NCBI GenBank assembly: GCA_030537635.1
Contig: JAUNVM010000007.1
Span: forward strand, 34,086 to 98,085
Source of the DNA: Flaviflexus sp.
Lineage (GTDB): Bacteria > Actinomycetota > Actinomycetes > Actinomycetales > Actinomycetaceae
Direction: 5' to 3'
DNA length: 64,000 nucleotides
A model generated the notes under the pieces. That model searched no databases, was not told the DNA's origin, and worked only from the letters and a program-made list of their open reading frames with translations. This document shows, piece by piece, positions 1 through 8,990 of this stretch (the stretch's first letter is position 1; the number at the start of each line of letters is the position of its first letter). Both the position numbers and the translations under genes were made by a program.

Positions 1-73
1 GCGGGCGTTTTTATTGTGGCTCCTGTGACTGAAGTGCCACCACGGGGTCATCGTGAGGTGTTAATGTTGCAGC

Positions 74-526
74 GTGCACTGCCCCTTCTGTCATCACAAT
101 GATTCCCGCGTTATCGATTCCCGCTCGTCCGAGGACGGGCAGGCCATTCGTCGACGCCGCGAGTGCGTGCAGTGCCGCCGCCGGTTCACGACGACAGAAA
201 GCGCCATGCTCGTCGTCGTCAAGCGCTCCGGGGCAACCGAGCCCTTTTCGCGGGAGAAGATTATCGAAGGCGTTGGCAAGGCTTGTCAGGGCCGTCCCGT
301 CTCGCGTGATGACCTCGCCGTGCTTGCCAGCCGAGTCGAGGAGCGGATTCGTCAATCCGGCGCCGCGCACATCTCCGCCGATGACATCGGCCGCCACATT
401 CTCGAGCCGCTTCGGGAGATTGACCAGGTAGCCTACCTGCGCTTCGCCTCCGTCTACTCGAACTTTGAAAACCTCGATGACTTTCAAGCCGCCATCGATT
501 CCCTGCGCAACGACCACGCCGACTAG
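74..526 (+). CDS. nrdR: Transcriptional repressor NrdR
   Basis: NrdR represses ribonucleotide reductase genes, sensing dATP/ATP through its ATP-cone. The 150-residue product has the N-terminal zinc ribbon (Cys3, Cys6, Cys31, Cys34), a basic stretch (RRRREC, RRRF) and an ATP-cone domain from about residue 47 to 137 (VVKRSG... FSREKI). Length is normal for the family. The start is GTG at 74, which places HCPFC right at the N-terminus as in other NrdR proteins; a GAGGTG lies about 13 bases upstream, so the ribosome site is imperfect. No ribonucleotide reductase gene lies in the window. A hairpin follows at 541-558. Confidence 0.96.
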   Translation: MHCPFCHHNDSRVIDSRSSEDGQAIRRRRECVQCRRRFTTTESAMLVVVKRSGATEPFSREKIIEGVGKACQGRPVSRDDLAVLASRVEERIRQSGAAHISADDIGRHILEPLREIDQVAYLRFASVYSNFENLDDFQAAIDSLRNDHAD

Positions 527-540
527 CAAGTTCCCCATAA

Positions 541-558
541 GCGCGCCCGCCGGCGCGC
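541..558 (+). terminator. Hairpin downstream of nrdR
   Basis: Seven-base perfect GC stem (GCGCGCC/GGCGCGC) with a four-base loop 14 bases after the nrdR stop. There is no T-run behind it, so it may be a weak or Rho-assisted terminator. Confidence 0.4.
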
Positions 559-742
559 TCGTCTGAGCCCAGCTTGTGTGTGCGAAGCCGAGGCGGTTCG
601 GCGGGCAGCGCCTTGGGTCTGGCTCCGAACAGATCTCGCAACGGACGCTAGCTCGGCCGGGCCCGAAGGCGTGTGCGTGACACCGCTGCAATGCTGAGAT
701 GCCACGCACGGCGTGGGTTTTCATGCTGGCGGGGAAGGCCGC

Positions 743-768
743 GTGGGGGCGACTTTCGTCGCCCCCAC
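743..768 (-). terminator. Terminator of the acyl-CoA ligase operon
   Basis: Eleven-base perfect inverted repeat (GTGGGGGCGAC/GTCGCCCCCAC) with a four-base loop, starting 13 bases beyond the stop codon of the leftward gene. It lacks a T-run, as is common in high-GC actinobacteria. Confidence 0.65.
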
Positions 769-781
769 TACTGGCTCATGG

Positions 782-2809
782 TTACTCCTTGCGCGCCGGC
801 GGTTCGGGCATGGGAGCGCTCGGCTGAGTGTCGTCGCCGCTCGCGGTCGTGCGGTTGGCCTCCCGGCGGTCCTTGCGGTCCTGGGCCTGGTCGCGTCGGC
901 CAGCGGCGCGTTCGCGGCGATCTTGGGCGCGTTCGCGGATGTCGTCGGCGGTTTCGGTGACCCGCTCCTTGATTTCGTCGGCGGTCTCGCTGACCCGCTG
1001 GCGCAGCTCGTCGGCCGTACCGCTGACCCGTTCGCGGGTCTCACTCACGCGGTCGCGCAGGTCTTCCGCTGCGTCGCTCATCCGCTCGCGGGTTTCACTC
1101 ATGCGGTCACGCAATTCATCGGAGGATTCGGAGAGCTTGCGGCGCCAGTGTCCGCCGACCCGTTCGAAGTTGTCGAGCTGTTCGCGCACTCGGCGGCGCA
1201 TGACCTTGCCGAGCTGGGAGCGGGGCAGCTCGTCGAAGACGGCGACGGAGCGGGGCATGGCGTAGTGCGAGATCCGATCGGAGAGCCAGCGGCGTACTTG
1301 GTCGAGATCGACCGACGCGCCCGGTTCGAGCACGAGGGCGGCGACGACCTCCTCGCCGCGCGATCCGTCGGGAACCCCGACCACCGCGCAGTCGGCCACC
1401 CCCGGCATCTGACGCACTTGGGCCTCGACCTGGGAGGGGTAGATATTAAAGCCGGAGGAGATAATGAGTTCCTTGCGGCGGTCGGCCATGACGAGGAAGT
1501 TGTCGACCCACTTGCCGAGGTCGCCGGTGCGCAGCCAGCCATCGACGAGGGCGTGATTCGTTTCTTCCTCATTGTTGAGGTAGCCGGCGAAGATGTTCGG
1601 TCCGCGGGCCATGATCTCGCCCACCTCGCCGTCCTCGACGATCCGATCGATGTTCTCCGGATCGACAATTTTTACCTCGACCGACGGGAAGGGCAGGCCG
1701 AGGGTGGAGGGACGGCGGTCCGGGGAGACCGGGGATCCGGAGATCACCGGGGCGGCCTCGGTCATACCGTAGCCCTCAATGAGATAGGAGTCGGTGGCTT
1801 CCTCCCAGCGCTTGGCGAGCTCGGGGTCCACGGGCATGGCCCCGGCCACCGAATAGCGCAGCGCGGAGAAGTCCGAGTCGGGCTTCATGGCGTCGACAAT
1901 CTTGTCGTACATGGGCGGCACGCCGCCAAAGAAGGTGATGGGGTGGCGCTTATTGGCCGCAATCAGCATGTCGGGATCGAAGGTGGGAAGCAGATCCTGG
2001 GTCGCGGCTGATCCCACGGCGAGAACGAGGGAGAGGGTGAGGCCGAAGGCGTGGAAGAACGGTAGTACTGAGCCGATGGTTTCCTTGCCCTGATCGAAGT
2101 GCGGCATCCACGCCACCGTCTGAACGTGCTGGGCGTAGAGATTGCGGTGGGTGAGGCAAACCGCCTTCGGGGTGCCGGTGGTCCCGCCGGTATGCAGGTA
2201 GACGGCGATGTCATTCGGGTCGGCGCGGTGGCCGAAATACTCGGTGGGGGAGATGTCGAGGAGGTCATCGAAGGAGTGGGTCCAGGACGGCACCTCCGCC
2301 CGCATCTTCTCTCGCTGGGCCCGGGCGGCCTTGACCGGCAGACGCAGCAGCAGCCGGGAGCGCAAGGGCAGGTGTCGGGTGAGGTCAACGGAGAAGACGG
2401 TGTATCCGTTGAACACATCGCCGACCGCGTCGATGGTCTTTTCCCAGGCGAAGATGATCTTGCCGCCGTGGTTCTTGAGCTGGGCCTCGATCTCGCGGGC
2501 CGGGGCGAGCGGATTGTGCTCGGCGAGAACCGCGCCGAGGGACCATACGGCGTAGGCGAGGATGACGTGCTGCGGGCAGTTGGGGAGAATCACGGCGACG
2601 GGATCTCCCTTGCGCACGCCGGCCATGGAGAGCAGGGCGGCGGCCTGCTTGACCTGCGTGGACAGCTCCCGGTAGGTCATGGTGGCGCCGATGAAGTCGA
2701 TGGCGACACGGTCCGGGAAGTCGCGGACTGCCTCGTCGAGCAGATTGGTCAGCGGCTCATCTGGAATCGTGACCTCATCGGGGACTCCAGGGGCGTAGTG
2801 CGGGCGCAT
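782..2809 (-). CDS. Long-chain acyl-CoA ligase with C-terminal amphipathic repeat tail
   Basis: An AMP-forming ligase of the FadD type that would activate fatty acids to acyl-CoA. The adenylation core shows the phosphate-binding motif HTGGTTGTPKAV near residue 207, the A5 motif EGYGMTEAAP, the A7/A8 motifs (WLRTGDLG, DRRKELI, GFNIYPSQ) and the catalytic lysine region QLGKVMRRR. The last 117 residues (785-1135) are not part of the family: a charged tail of 11- and 7-residue repeats of the form SETADEIKERV, then a Pro-rich end. Start chosen at ATG 2809 with GAGGAG six bases upstream; an upstream TTG at 2830 is less likely. Last gene of the helD-DUF3151-serA block. Confidence 0.9.
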   Translation of the reverse strand: MRPHYAPGVPDEVTIPDEPLTNLLDEAVRDFPDRVAIDFIGATMTYRELSTQVKQAAALLSMAGVRKGDPVAVILPNCPQHVILAYAVWSLGAVLAEHNPLAPAREIEAQLKNHGGKIIFAWEKTIDAVGDVFNGYTVFSVDLTRHLPLRSRLLLRLPVKAARAQREKMRAEVPSWTHSFDDLLDISPTEYFGHRADPNDIAVYLHTGGTTGTPKAVCLTHRNLYAQHVQTVAWMPHFDQGKETIGSVLPFFHAFGLTLSLVLAVGSAATQDLLPTFDPDMLIAANKRHPITFFGGVPPMYDKIVDAMKPDSDFSALRYSVAGAMPVDPELAKRWEEATDSYLIEGYGMTEAAPVISGSPVSPDRRPSTLGLPFPSVEVKIVDPENIDRIVEDGEVGEIMARGPNIFAGYLNNEEETNHALVDGWLRTGDLGKWVDNFLVMADRRKELIISSGFNIYPSQVEAQVRQMPGVADCAVVGVPDGSRGEEVVAALVLEPGASVDLDQVRRWLSDRISHYAMPRSVAVFDELPRSQLGKVMRRRVREQLDNFERVGGHWRRKLSESSDELRDRMSETRERMSDAAEDLRDRVSETRERVSGTADELRQRVSETADEIKERVTETADDIRERAQDRRERAAGRRDQAQDRKDRREANRTTASGDDTQPSAPMPEPPARKE

Positions 2810-2871
2810 GATCATCTCCTCGATTGACAAATTCGGAGTACGCTCCGTTATTGTGCCATGCTTTTGGCACC

Positions 2872-4098
2872 TCAGTCCCGAGAAAGCACCCGCAACCGTA
2901 TTGTACTCGGCTCCTGGGCCAGCTGTTGCACCGCTTGGGCGGGAATCTCGGAGGAAATATCGGTCACCATGTAGCCAATCTCACCGGAGGTGGCGAGTTG
3001 CTGAGCGTCAATATTAGCCCCGTGGGAGGCGAAGGCGGAGTTGACCATGGCGAGGGCGCCGGGCATGTTCTCGTGCACCCAGGCGATCCGGTAGAGCGAG
3101 GAGTGGGCGGGGCTCGCGGCGATGATGGGGAGGTTGACGGACATGTCGGTCGATCCCTTGCGCCAATAATCGACGAGCTTTTCAGAGACGAACAGTCCGA
3201 TACCGCGCTGGGCCTCCTCGGTGGAGCCACCAATGTGCGGAGTGAGGATGACGTTGGGTGCCCCCATGAGCGGGGAGTCGAAGGGATCCCCATTGGCCTT
3301 TGGCTCGGCGGGGAAAACGTCGACTCCGGCCCCGGCAATGCGGCCGTCGGCCAGCCGGGCGGCGAGCGCGTCAACGTCAACAACGAAGCCGCGGGAGAGA
3401 TTGAGGAAGTAGGCCCCGGGCTTCATGAGAGCGAATTGCTCCTCGCCGAAGAGGCCCTCGTTCGAGGCGCGCCCGTCGACGTGGAGGGACACAATGTCGG
3501 AGACCTCGAGAAGCTCCTCGAGGCTGCGCATGCGGCGAGCATTGCCGATGGTGAGCTTCTCGGCGGTGTCGTAGTAGCAGACCCGCATGCCGAGGGCCTC
3601 GGCGACGACGGAGAGCTGCATGCCGATGTTGCCAAAGCCGACGATACCGAGGGTGCGGCCGCGAATCTCGTGGGCACCGGAGGCGTTTTTCTCCCAGAGG
3701 CCCTTGTGCAGCGACTTATCGAGCACGGGCAGGCGACGGCACAGCGCAATGATCTCGGCGACGGCGAGCTCGACAACCGATCGGGTATTGGAATAGGGGG
3801 CGTTGAACACCGCCACGCCCGCCTTCGAGGCTGCCGCCAGGTCGATCTGGTTGGTGCCGATGCAGAAGGCGCCAATCGCGGTGAGCTGGGGATGAGCCTC
3901 AAAGACTCGGGCGCTCACCTGCGTTTTGGAGCGCAGGCCGAGAATATCAATGCCATCGAGGGCCTCGATGAGATCATCCTCGTCGAGGGCGCCGCGGTGG
4001 CGGATGACTTCGATGCCGGCTCGGGCAAAGGCGGCATCGGCGTTCGAATGCGGGTTTTCTAGGAGCAGTGCACGTGTCACCCCTCCATCCTTGCCCAT
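2872..4098 (-). CDS. serA: D-3-phosphoglycerate dehydrogenase
   Basis: Catalyses the first step of serine synthesis, oxidising 3-phosphoglycerate with NAD+. The 408-residue product has the short E. coli-like architecture: substrate domain, Rossmann domain with GFGNIG, catalytic Arg/Glu/His region ending in TPHIGGSTEEAQ, and a C-terminal ACT domain (from RIAWVHENMPG) for serine feedback. The long intervening domain of mycobacterial SerA is absent. ATG 4098 is preceded by GGGAG at seven bases. It sits 63 bases after the DUF3151 gene and 62 bases before the ligase, so co-transcription is likely. Confidence 0.95.
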   Translation of the reverse strand: MGKDGGVTRALLLENPHSNADAAFARAGIEVIRHRGALDEDDLIEALDGIDILGLRSKTQVSARVFEAHPQLTAIGAFCIGTNQIDLAAASKAGVAVFNAPYSNTRSVVELAVAEIIALCRRLPVLDKSLHKGLWEKNASGAHEIRGRTLGIVGFGNIGMQLSVVAEALGMRVCYYDTAEKLTIGNARRMRSLEELLEVSDIVSLHVDGRASNEGLFGEEQFALMKPGAYFLNLSRGFVVDVDALAARLADGRIAGAGVDVFPAEPKANGDPFDSPLMGAPNVILTPHIGGSTEEAQRGIGLFVSEKLVDYWRKGSTDMSVNLPIIAASPAHSSLYRIAWVHENMPGALAMVNSAFASHGANIDAQQLATSGEIGYMVTDISSEIPAQAVQQLAQEPSTIRLRVLSRD

Positions 4099-4161
4099 GC
4101 GACATCTCCCTTCAACAGGCGCCGCATGGCGAGAAGACCATACCCGTTGGGTCGTTCGGCG

Positions 4162-4584
4162 CTACTCAGCCTGATCGGGATTGATGCCGGGATCGCATTC
4201 GGCGATGAAGTCGGTGAGACGGTGCACCTCAGCGGTCTCTCCGATGGCGCGGGCGGCGCGACGCAGCGCCACGAGTGCGGAGAGGAAGCCCCGGTTGGGC
4301 TCGTGGCTGGCCGGCACGGGGCCGCGCCCGCGCCAGCCAGCGGCCCGCAGCGCGTCCAGGCCCCGGTGGTAGCCGACCCGAGCATAGGCATAGGAGGCGA
4401 GCACGTCTCCGGCCTGCCATGCGGTCTCGGCGACGGCCGCCCACGCGGTGGGAGAGGCGGGATGATCGGCCGCTACCCGGGCGGGATCGTTCCCGGCGAG
4501 GGCCCGGCGGATTGCCGAATCATCGGCGAGCTGGGTGGGCTCGGTGGGCCCCGGGGTGGACTTACCGGCGATCGGTAGCTTCAC
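4162..4584 (-). CDS. DUF3151 family protein
   Basis: A 140-residue member of an actinobacterial family of unknown function. The diagnostic stretches are HPASPTAWAAVAE, YARVGYHRGLDALRAAGW, GPVPASHEPNRGF and IGETAEVHRLTDF. The family is mostly helical and has no known reaction. Start is GTG 4584, which has AAGGAG six bases upstream and overlaps the end of helD by 23 bases; the longer reading frame from 4608 has no ribosome site. The overlap suggests translational coupling to helD. Confidence 0.88.
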   Translation of the reverse strand: MKLPIAGKSTPGPTEPTQLADDSAIRRALAGNDPARVAADHPASPTAWAAVAETAWQAGDVLASYAYARVGYHRGLDALRAAGWRGRGPVPASHEPNRGFLSALVALRRAARAIGETAEVHRLTDFIAECDPGINPDQAE

Positions 4585-6646
4585 GGTGCTCTCCTTCCAC
4601 GAGAACAAGGTGCTGGGTGGGTCGGGTCATGGCGACGTAGAGATCGCCGGGGGCGCGGATGGGTCCGGGCAGGATGACGCTGTCATATTCGAGGCCCTTC
4701 GCCTCGCGCGGTGTCATGACGTGGACCTGCGGATGATCGATGCTTGGCGGGTTCTCGGCGATGATGGCGAGCAGGCCCCGGCCCGCCCCGTAGTGCTCAT
4801 CGAGAAAGGCCAGCTCGGACTCGATGGCCTCGTCGAGGGTGGCGGCGGTGCGCAGCGAACCGTCCACCGAGCGCACCGGACTCACCGGATGGGCGAGCTC
4901 GATACCCCGCACGGCCATGGCCTCTTCGGCGGCGGCGAGCACCTCGGCGGGGGTGCGATACGAGATCGTCAGCACCTCCTGTCGCATCTTCTTAGCCAAG
5001 GGGCCCAGCAGGGCCGGCCAGCCGCCCTCGGGAGCCCCGCCCGGGCGCTGGTCCAGATCGCCGACGATGGTGAGGGAGTGGGCCGGGCAGCGACGCCCCA
5101 CCATGCGCCACGCCAGAGGTGACAGCTCCTGGGCCTCGTCGACGACGATGTGACCGTACGTCCAGGTCCGATCACGAGCCGCCCGGACCGCGAGCGGCTC
5201 ATGGGCCCGCGCGGGCCGCATGCGCTCGGCAAGCATAGCGGCGTCGACAATGCCGCCGCCGAGATTCATCCCGGAGATGGCCGCCTCGGCGTATTTCTCA
5301 AGGTCATCATCCTCCCGGGGCGCCCGTGGTGTCTCGCCGAGCAGTTCGGCCAGCTCGTCGAGCAACGGAATGTCGGCCTCGGTGAGTTCGCTACCGCGCG
5401 GGCGGGTAATGGCGGCGATGTCCTGCGCGGTCAGCTCGGGGGCGAGCCGGGAGAGCAGATCGGGGTGGGCGAGCAGATGATCGAGCAGCCAGCGCGGCGT
5501 GGCCGGCAGCCAGTGGCTGTTGACTGTGCGGCGCACCTCATCGGTGGAGGCAATGTCGGCGGTGAGCCAATCCCCGCCCTCGGCCTGCCGCTCATAGGCG
5601 CCTGCCAGCTCGGCGATGATCGTCTTCGCGTAGGTGGCCCAGGCCGCATTGTGCGCGCGTCCGGTCCGCCGAGCCACCGCCTGGGCCCGCTCAATCATCT
5701 CCGGCGTGATCTCCAGGTTGACCGAGGCGACCCGGACCTTGACGGGGGAGGACAGCGGGCGCACGAGATAGCGCACCGCCCGGCGGGCAATCTTTTCCCA
5801 GGCGAGGCGGCCCTTGATCTCGGTTGCTTGAGCATCATCCGTCCCGGTTGGGGTGACCCCGGGGAGGAGCTGGGCAATCGTCGTGGAAACCACCCCGGAT
5901 TCGCCGAGGGAGGGCAGGACCTTGGAGATGTAGGAGAGGAAGGAGGCGGACGGGCCGAGAATGAGGACACCGGAGCGGGCCAGGCGGGCCCGCTGTGCGT
6001 ACAGCAGGTAGGCCGCCCGGTGGAGGGCGACCGCGGTCTTGCCGGTTCCGGGCCCGCCCTGGACGAGCAGCACCCCGTCCCCGTCGGCGCGGATGATGCG
6101 GTCCTGCTCGGCTTGAATGGTGGAGACAATGTCGCCCATCGACGCGTCGCGGGCTCGGCCCAATGAGGCGAGCAGGGCGCCCTCCCCGGTGAGGGAGAGC
6201 CGGGAGATCTTGGCGGTTTCCGAGGTGAGCAGCTCATCCTCGACCGAGGTGACGGTGCGCCCCCGGGTCTGGATGTGCCGGCGGCGGATCATGCCGAGGG
6301 GATGCTTGGCTGTCGCCCGGTAGAAGGCGCTCGCCTGCGGTGCCCGCCAATCCAACAGCAGCACCTCGTGATTCGCATCGCGTAGGCCGATGCGGCCGAT
6401 GTGGTGGGATCCCCCGTCAGCATCGTCGAGCCGGCCGAGGACAAGCTGATGGCGGACGTGGCTCAGCCGGTTGAGTTCGTCTTCATACGTGGCGGCAAAT
6501 GAGTCGCGCTGAAAGGCATCGACCGGATTATCGCGGTCTCCGGTGAGCCGAATCGCCGCCAGTTCATGGCGATATTGGGCGATGAGTTCGTCCAGGCGGC
6601 GGTACGCTTGATCGACGTACTGCTGCTCCTCGGTAATCGGGTCCAT
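4562..6646 (-). CDS. helD: HelD-like RNA polymerase-associated ATPase (UvrD/Rep fold)
   Basis: A superfamily 1 helicase-fold ATPase of the HelD type, which binds RNA polymerase and recycles stalled complexes. The 694-residue product begins with a charged helical N-terminal region (about residues 1-75), followed by the family LLLDWRAPQASAFYRA motif, Walker A GGPGTGKT at residues 197-204, Walker B VVDEAQEL, motif III GDLDQ and C-terminal motifs KGLEYD and VAMTR. Start ATG 6646 is preceded by GGAGGGAG. A good promoter lies just upstream (6674-6703), divergent from the PAC2 gene. HelD rather than UvrD is inferred from the WRAP motif and N-terminal arm. Confidence 0.88.
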   Translation of the reverse strand: MDPITEEQQYVDQAYRRLDELIAQYRHELAAIRLTGDRDNPVDAFQRDSFAATYEDELNRLSHVRHQLVLGRLDDADGGSHHIGRIGLRDANHEVLLLDWRAPQASAFYRATAKHPLGMIRRRHIQTRGRTVTSVEDELLTSETAKISRLSLTGEGALLASLGRARDASMGDIVSTIQAEQDRIIRADGDGVLLVQGGPGTGKTAVALHRAAYLLYAQRARLARSGVLILGPSASFLSYISKVLPSLGESGVVSTTIAQLLPGVTPTGTDDAQATEIKGRLAWEKIARRAVRYLVRPLSSPVKVRVASVNLEITPEMIERAQAVARRTGRAHNAAWATYAKTIIAELAGAYERQAEGGDWLTADIASTDEVRRTVNSHWLPATPRWLLDHLLAHPDLLSRLAPELTAQDIAAITRPRGSELTEADIPLLDELAELLGETPRAPREDDDLEKYAEAAISGMNLGGGIVDAAMLAERMRPARAHEPLAVRAARDRTWTYGHIVVDEAQELSPLAWRMVGRRCPAHSLTIVGDLDQRPGGAPEGGWPALLGPLAKKMRQEVLTISYRTPAEVLAAAEEAMAVRGIELAHPVSPVRSVDGSLRTAATLDEAIESELAFLDEHYGAGRGLLAIIAENPPSIDHPQVHVMTPREAKGLEYDSVILPGPIRAPGDLYVAMTRPTQHLVLVEGEHREATDRR

Positions 6647-6673
6647 TCTCCCTCCAGATGGATTGGGCCTACA

Positions 6674-6703
6674 ATTATCGTTGAAGACAGGCGTCGTTGT
6701 CAC
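6674..6703 (-). promoter_or_regulatory. Promoter of helD operon
   Basis: On the minus strand GTGACA (6703-6698), an 18-base spacer and GATAAT (6679-6674) each match the sigma-70 consensus at five of six bases. The expected transcript start is about 20 bases before the helD ATG and keeps its ribosome site. Confidence 0.6.
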
Positions 6704-6723
6704 CTACGAAGCGGAGGAGGAAC

Positions 6724-7632
6724 GTGGCTGACCTGCTGGAATTCGCATCGGATCCCGATGAAACCCCGATCCAGATCTCGACCCTCATCTGCGCAATTGA
6801 GGGAAATCCTTCGGATGCTGGAGGGATTTGCGGTGCGCTCACCCAGACGATTGGTGAGGGCGAACTCATTGCTTCTTTCGACCCGGATCTCATTTTCGAC
6901 TTCCGGGCCGAGCGCCCCGTCATCGCCTTCGAGAACGGCGCAATGACGAAGATGGTGGATCCGCGACTTGATGTTTATCTGCTCACCGACCTCGAGGGGG
7001 ACAAGTTCCTCCTGCTCAAGGGCAATGAGCCCGATCTGCGCTGGCATTCGCTAGCCGAGGGGGTTCTGCAGATCGCCACCCAGTTCGCCATCGAGAAGTT
7101 CTACGCGGTTGGCGGGCTCGGCTCCGGGATTCCGCACACCCGCCCGGTCGATCTGCTCGTGCGCAGCTACGATCGGCCCGATCCGCATCACCAGTCGAGC
7201 TACATGCAGTCGGTCGGCTTTGCCGAATTCCTCGTCTATGCGCTTGGTACCGCCGGCCTGGATACCTCCTCAATCATGGCGCGGGTGCCCTTCTATCTCG
7301 CGAACTCCGTCTATGCCCAGGCGGCCGGTGCGGTCGTCACCTACCTGTCGGAGGACTCCGGCCTCGCGCTGCCGCTGGGCGATCTTGAGCGAGTGGCCGA
7401 CATTGAGGGATCGCAGATCGACACGGCCTTCGCCGACCAGCCAGAATTCAGCAAGCTGGTGGCCAGCCTCGAGGAGGACTACGACACTGACGGCCCCGGA
7501 TCGGCCTTCATCATCCCCACCGAGAAGAAGGATGAGATTCCCTCGGCCGACGAGATCGGGGCCGCCGCCGAGCAGTTCCTCGCCCGCCGGCCCGGACGTA
7601 AACGCGGCAGGCACATCAAGCGAGACACGTGA
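6724..7632 (+). CDS. PAC2 family protein
   Basis: A 302-residue protein of the PAC2 family, related to archaeal/eukaryotic proteasome assembly chaperones and widespread in actinobacteria, where its job is not settled. Recognisable segments are the N-terminal TLICAIEGNPSDAGG, the FDFRAERP motif, the VGGLGSGIPHTRP loop and VPFYLA. Start taken as GTG 6724 with GGAGGAGG directly upstream; an upstream in-frame start at 6697 would overlap the helD promoter. The stop overlaps the GTG of the transporter gene (GTGA), so the two are coupled. A weak promoter (TTGAAG, 18 bases, TACGAA) can be seen at 6681-6710. Confidence 0.88.
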   Translation: MADLLEFASDPDETPIQISTLICAIEGNPSDAGGICGALTQTIGEGELIASFDPDLIFDFRAERPVIAFENGAMTKMVDPRLDVYLLTDLEGDKFLLLKGNEPDLRWHSLAEGVLQIATQFAIEKFYAVGGLGSGIPHTRPVDLLVRSYDRPDPHHQSSYMQSVGFAEFLVYALGTAGLDTSSIMARVPFYLANSVYAQAAGAVVTYLSEDSGLALPLGDLERVADIEGSQIDTAFADQPEFSKLVASLEEDYDTDGPGSAFIIPTEKKDEIPSADEIGAAAEQFLARRPGRKRGRHIKRDT

Positions 7633-8990
7633 GTCTACGCATTTGGTTGACCGCGCTGGCCGTGTACATCATGGCGATCGCGGGTCGCACCAGCTTTGGC
7701 ATTGCCTCCCCGGTGGCCCTGGAGAGATTCGATATCTCCGCCGCGCAGCTCTCCCTCTTCACCGTCATCCAGCTGGGTGTCTACGCGGCCGCCCAGGTTC
7801 CCGTAGGCCTGCTGCTCGACCGGCTCGGCTCCCGGCGCATCCTCACCATCGGGGCGCTCATTCTCGCCGGCGGCCAGGCCTGGCTCGCCTTCGCCGGCAG
7901 TTATCCGAGCGCGCTCGGCGCCCGCATCTTCATCGGCCTGGGGGACGCCACCGCCTTCATCGCCGTCCTGCGCCTCATCCCGCAGTGGTTCGCCCCGCGC
8001 CACGTCCCCATGTTCACCCAGCTCACCGGCATCCTCGGCCAGCTCGGCCAGGTCATCTCCTCCCTCCCCTTCGCCTATGCCCTGGCCAAGGCCGGATGGA
8101 CCGTCGCCTTCACCGGGCTTGCGCTCGGCGGGGCGGGCCTCGCCCTGCTCGCCGCCCTCCTTATTCGTGACCGCACCGAGGAATCCGCACAGACCACGGG
8201 AATGTCCGAGGCCTTCCGTCATCCCGGCACCTGGCTGGGATTTTGGACGCACTTCCTCCTCGGCTTTCCCATGAACGTCTTCCTCCTGCTGTGGGGCGTG
8301 CCCATGATGATCGCGAACGGTATGACCGAGGCGAGCGCCTCCGCCCTTCTCATCGTCGGCTCCATCGCCGGCATTGGCGCCGGTCCGGCGCTCGCGGTCC
8401 TCATTGCCCGTCACCCGCTGCGCCGCTCCTGGCTGGTGCTCGGCATTCTTGCCCTCGTCGTGGCCGCCTGGGGATATCTGCTTTTCCTGCCCCGGCCGAT
8501 TGCCCCCATCGAATTTGCCGGCCTGCTCATCGTTCTTGCCATCTGCGGGGCCGGATCGGCCATCGGCTTTGACTATGCGCGCACGTCGGTGCCCCTGTCC
8601 CGCCTCGGCTCGGCCAATGGCATTGTCAATCAGGGCGGCTTCATCGCCTCCCTCACCTCCGCCTACCTCATCGGCCTCGTGCTCGACTGGCGCGCACCTT
8701 CCGGGAATCTGGGCCGGGACGACTTCCGGGTCGCCATGACCGTGCAGCTGGCCGTCGTCGCCGTCGGCCTTATCGGCTTTATGCGTCAGCGGAGGCGGAC
8801 GAGGGAGCGGATGGCGCGGGAGGGGACCCGGGTTCCCCCGGTTCGCGAGGTGATTGATCGGCTGCGCCGCGAGCGTCGTGAAACGGCGCTGCGGAAGGAA
8901 CAAGACCGGAAAAGACGCGGACCGGCAGGGGAAGCTTACGAACCTCGCGCTCCACATTCGGCCAGGGACGCTGGCTCGCCCCGATCGTGA
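7629..8990 (+). CDS. Major facilitator superfamily transporter
   Basis: A 453-residue inner-membrane secondary transporter with about twelve hydrophobic segments. The loop 2-3 signature DRLGSRR and the segment QFTQLTGILGQLGQ-like helix 5 region place it in the MFS, but the substrate cannot be read. Start is GTG 7629, overlapping the PAC2 stop by four bases. The hydrophobic core ends near residue 383; the remaining roughly 70 residues are an Arg/Glu-rich cytoplasmic tail (RRTRERMAREG onward) that is encoded antisense to the end of the neighbouring leftward gene. Confidence 0.88.
   Translation: MSLRIWLTALAVYIMAIAGRTSFGIASPVALERFDISAAQLSLFTVIQLGVYAAAQVPVGLLLDRLGSRRILTIGALILAGGQAWLAFAGSYPSALGARIFIGLGDATAFIAVLRLIPQWFAPRHVPMFTQLTGILGQLGQVISSLPFAYALAKAGWTVAFTGLALGGAGLALLAALLIRDRTEESAQTTGMSEAFRHPGTWLGFWTHFLLGFPMNVFLLLWGVPMMIANGMTEASASALLIVGSIAGIGAGPALAVLIARHPLRRSWLVLGILALVVAAWGYLLFLPRPIAPIEFAGLLIVLAICGAGSAIGFDYARTSVPLSRLGSANGIVNQGGFIASLTSAYLIGLVLDWRAPSGNLGRDDFRVAMTVQLAVVAVGLIGFMRQRRRTRERMAREGTRVPPVREVIDRLRRERRETALRKEQDRKRRGPAGEAYEPRAPHSARDAGSPRS

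Noticed and set aside
713..4062. Long plus-strand frames opposite the acyl-CoA ligase and serA
   Set aside because: Composition-driven shadows; the minus-strand proteins have clear families and ribosome sites.
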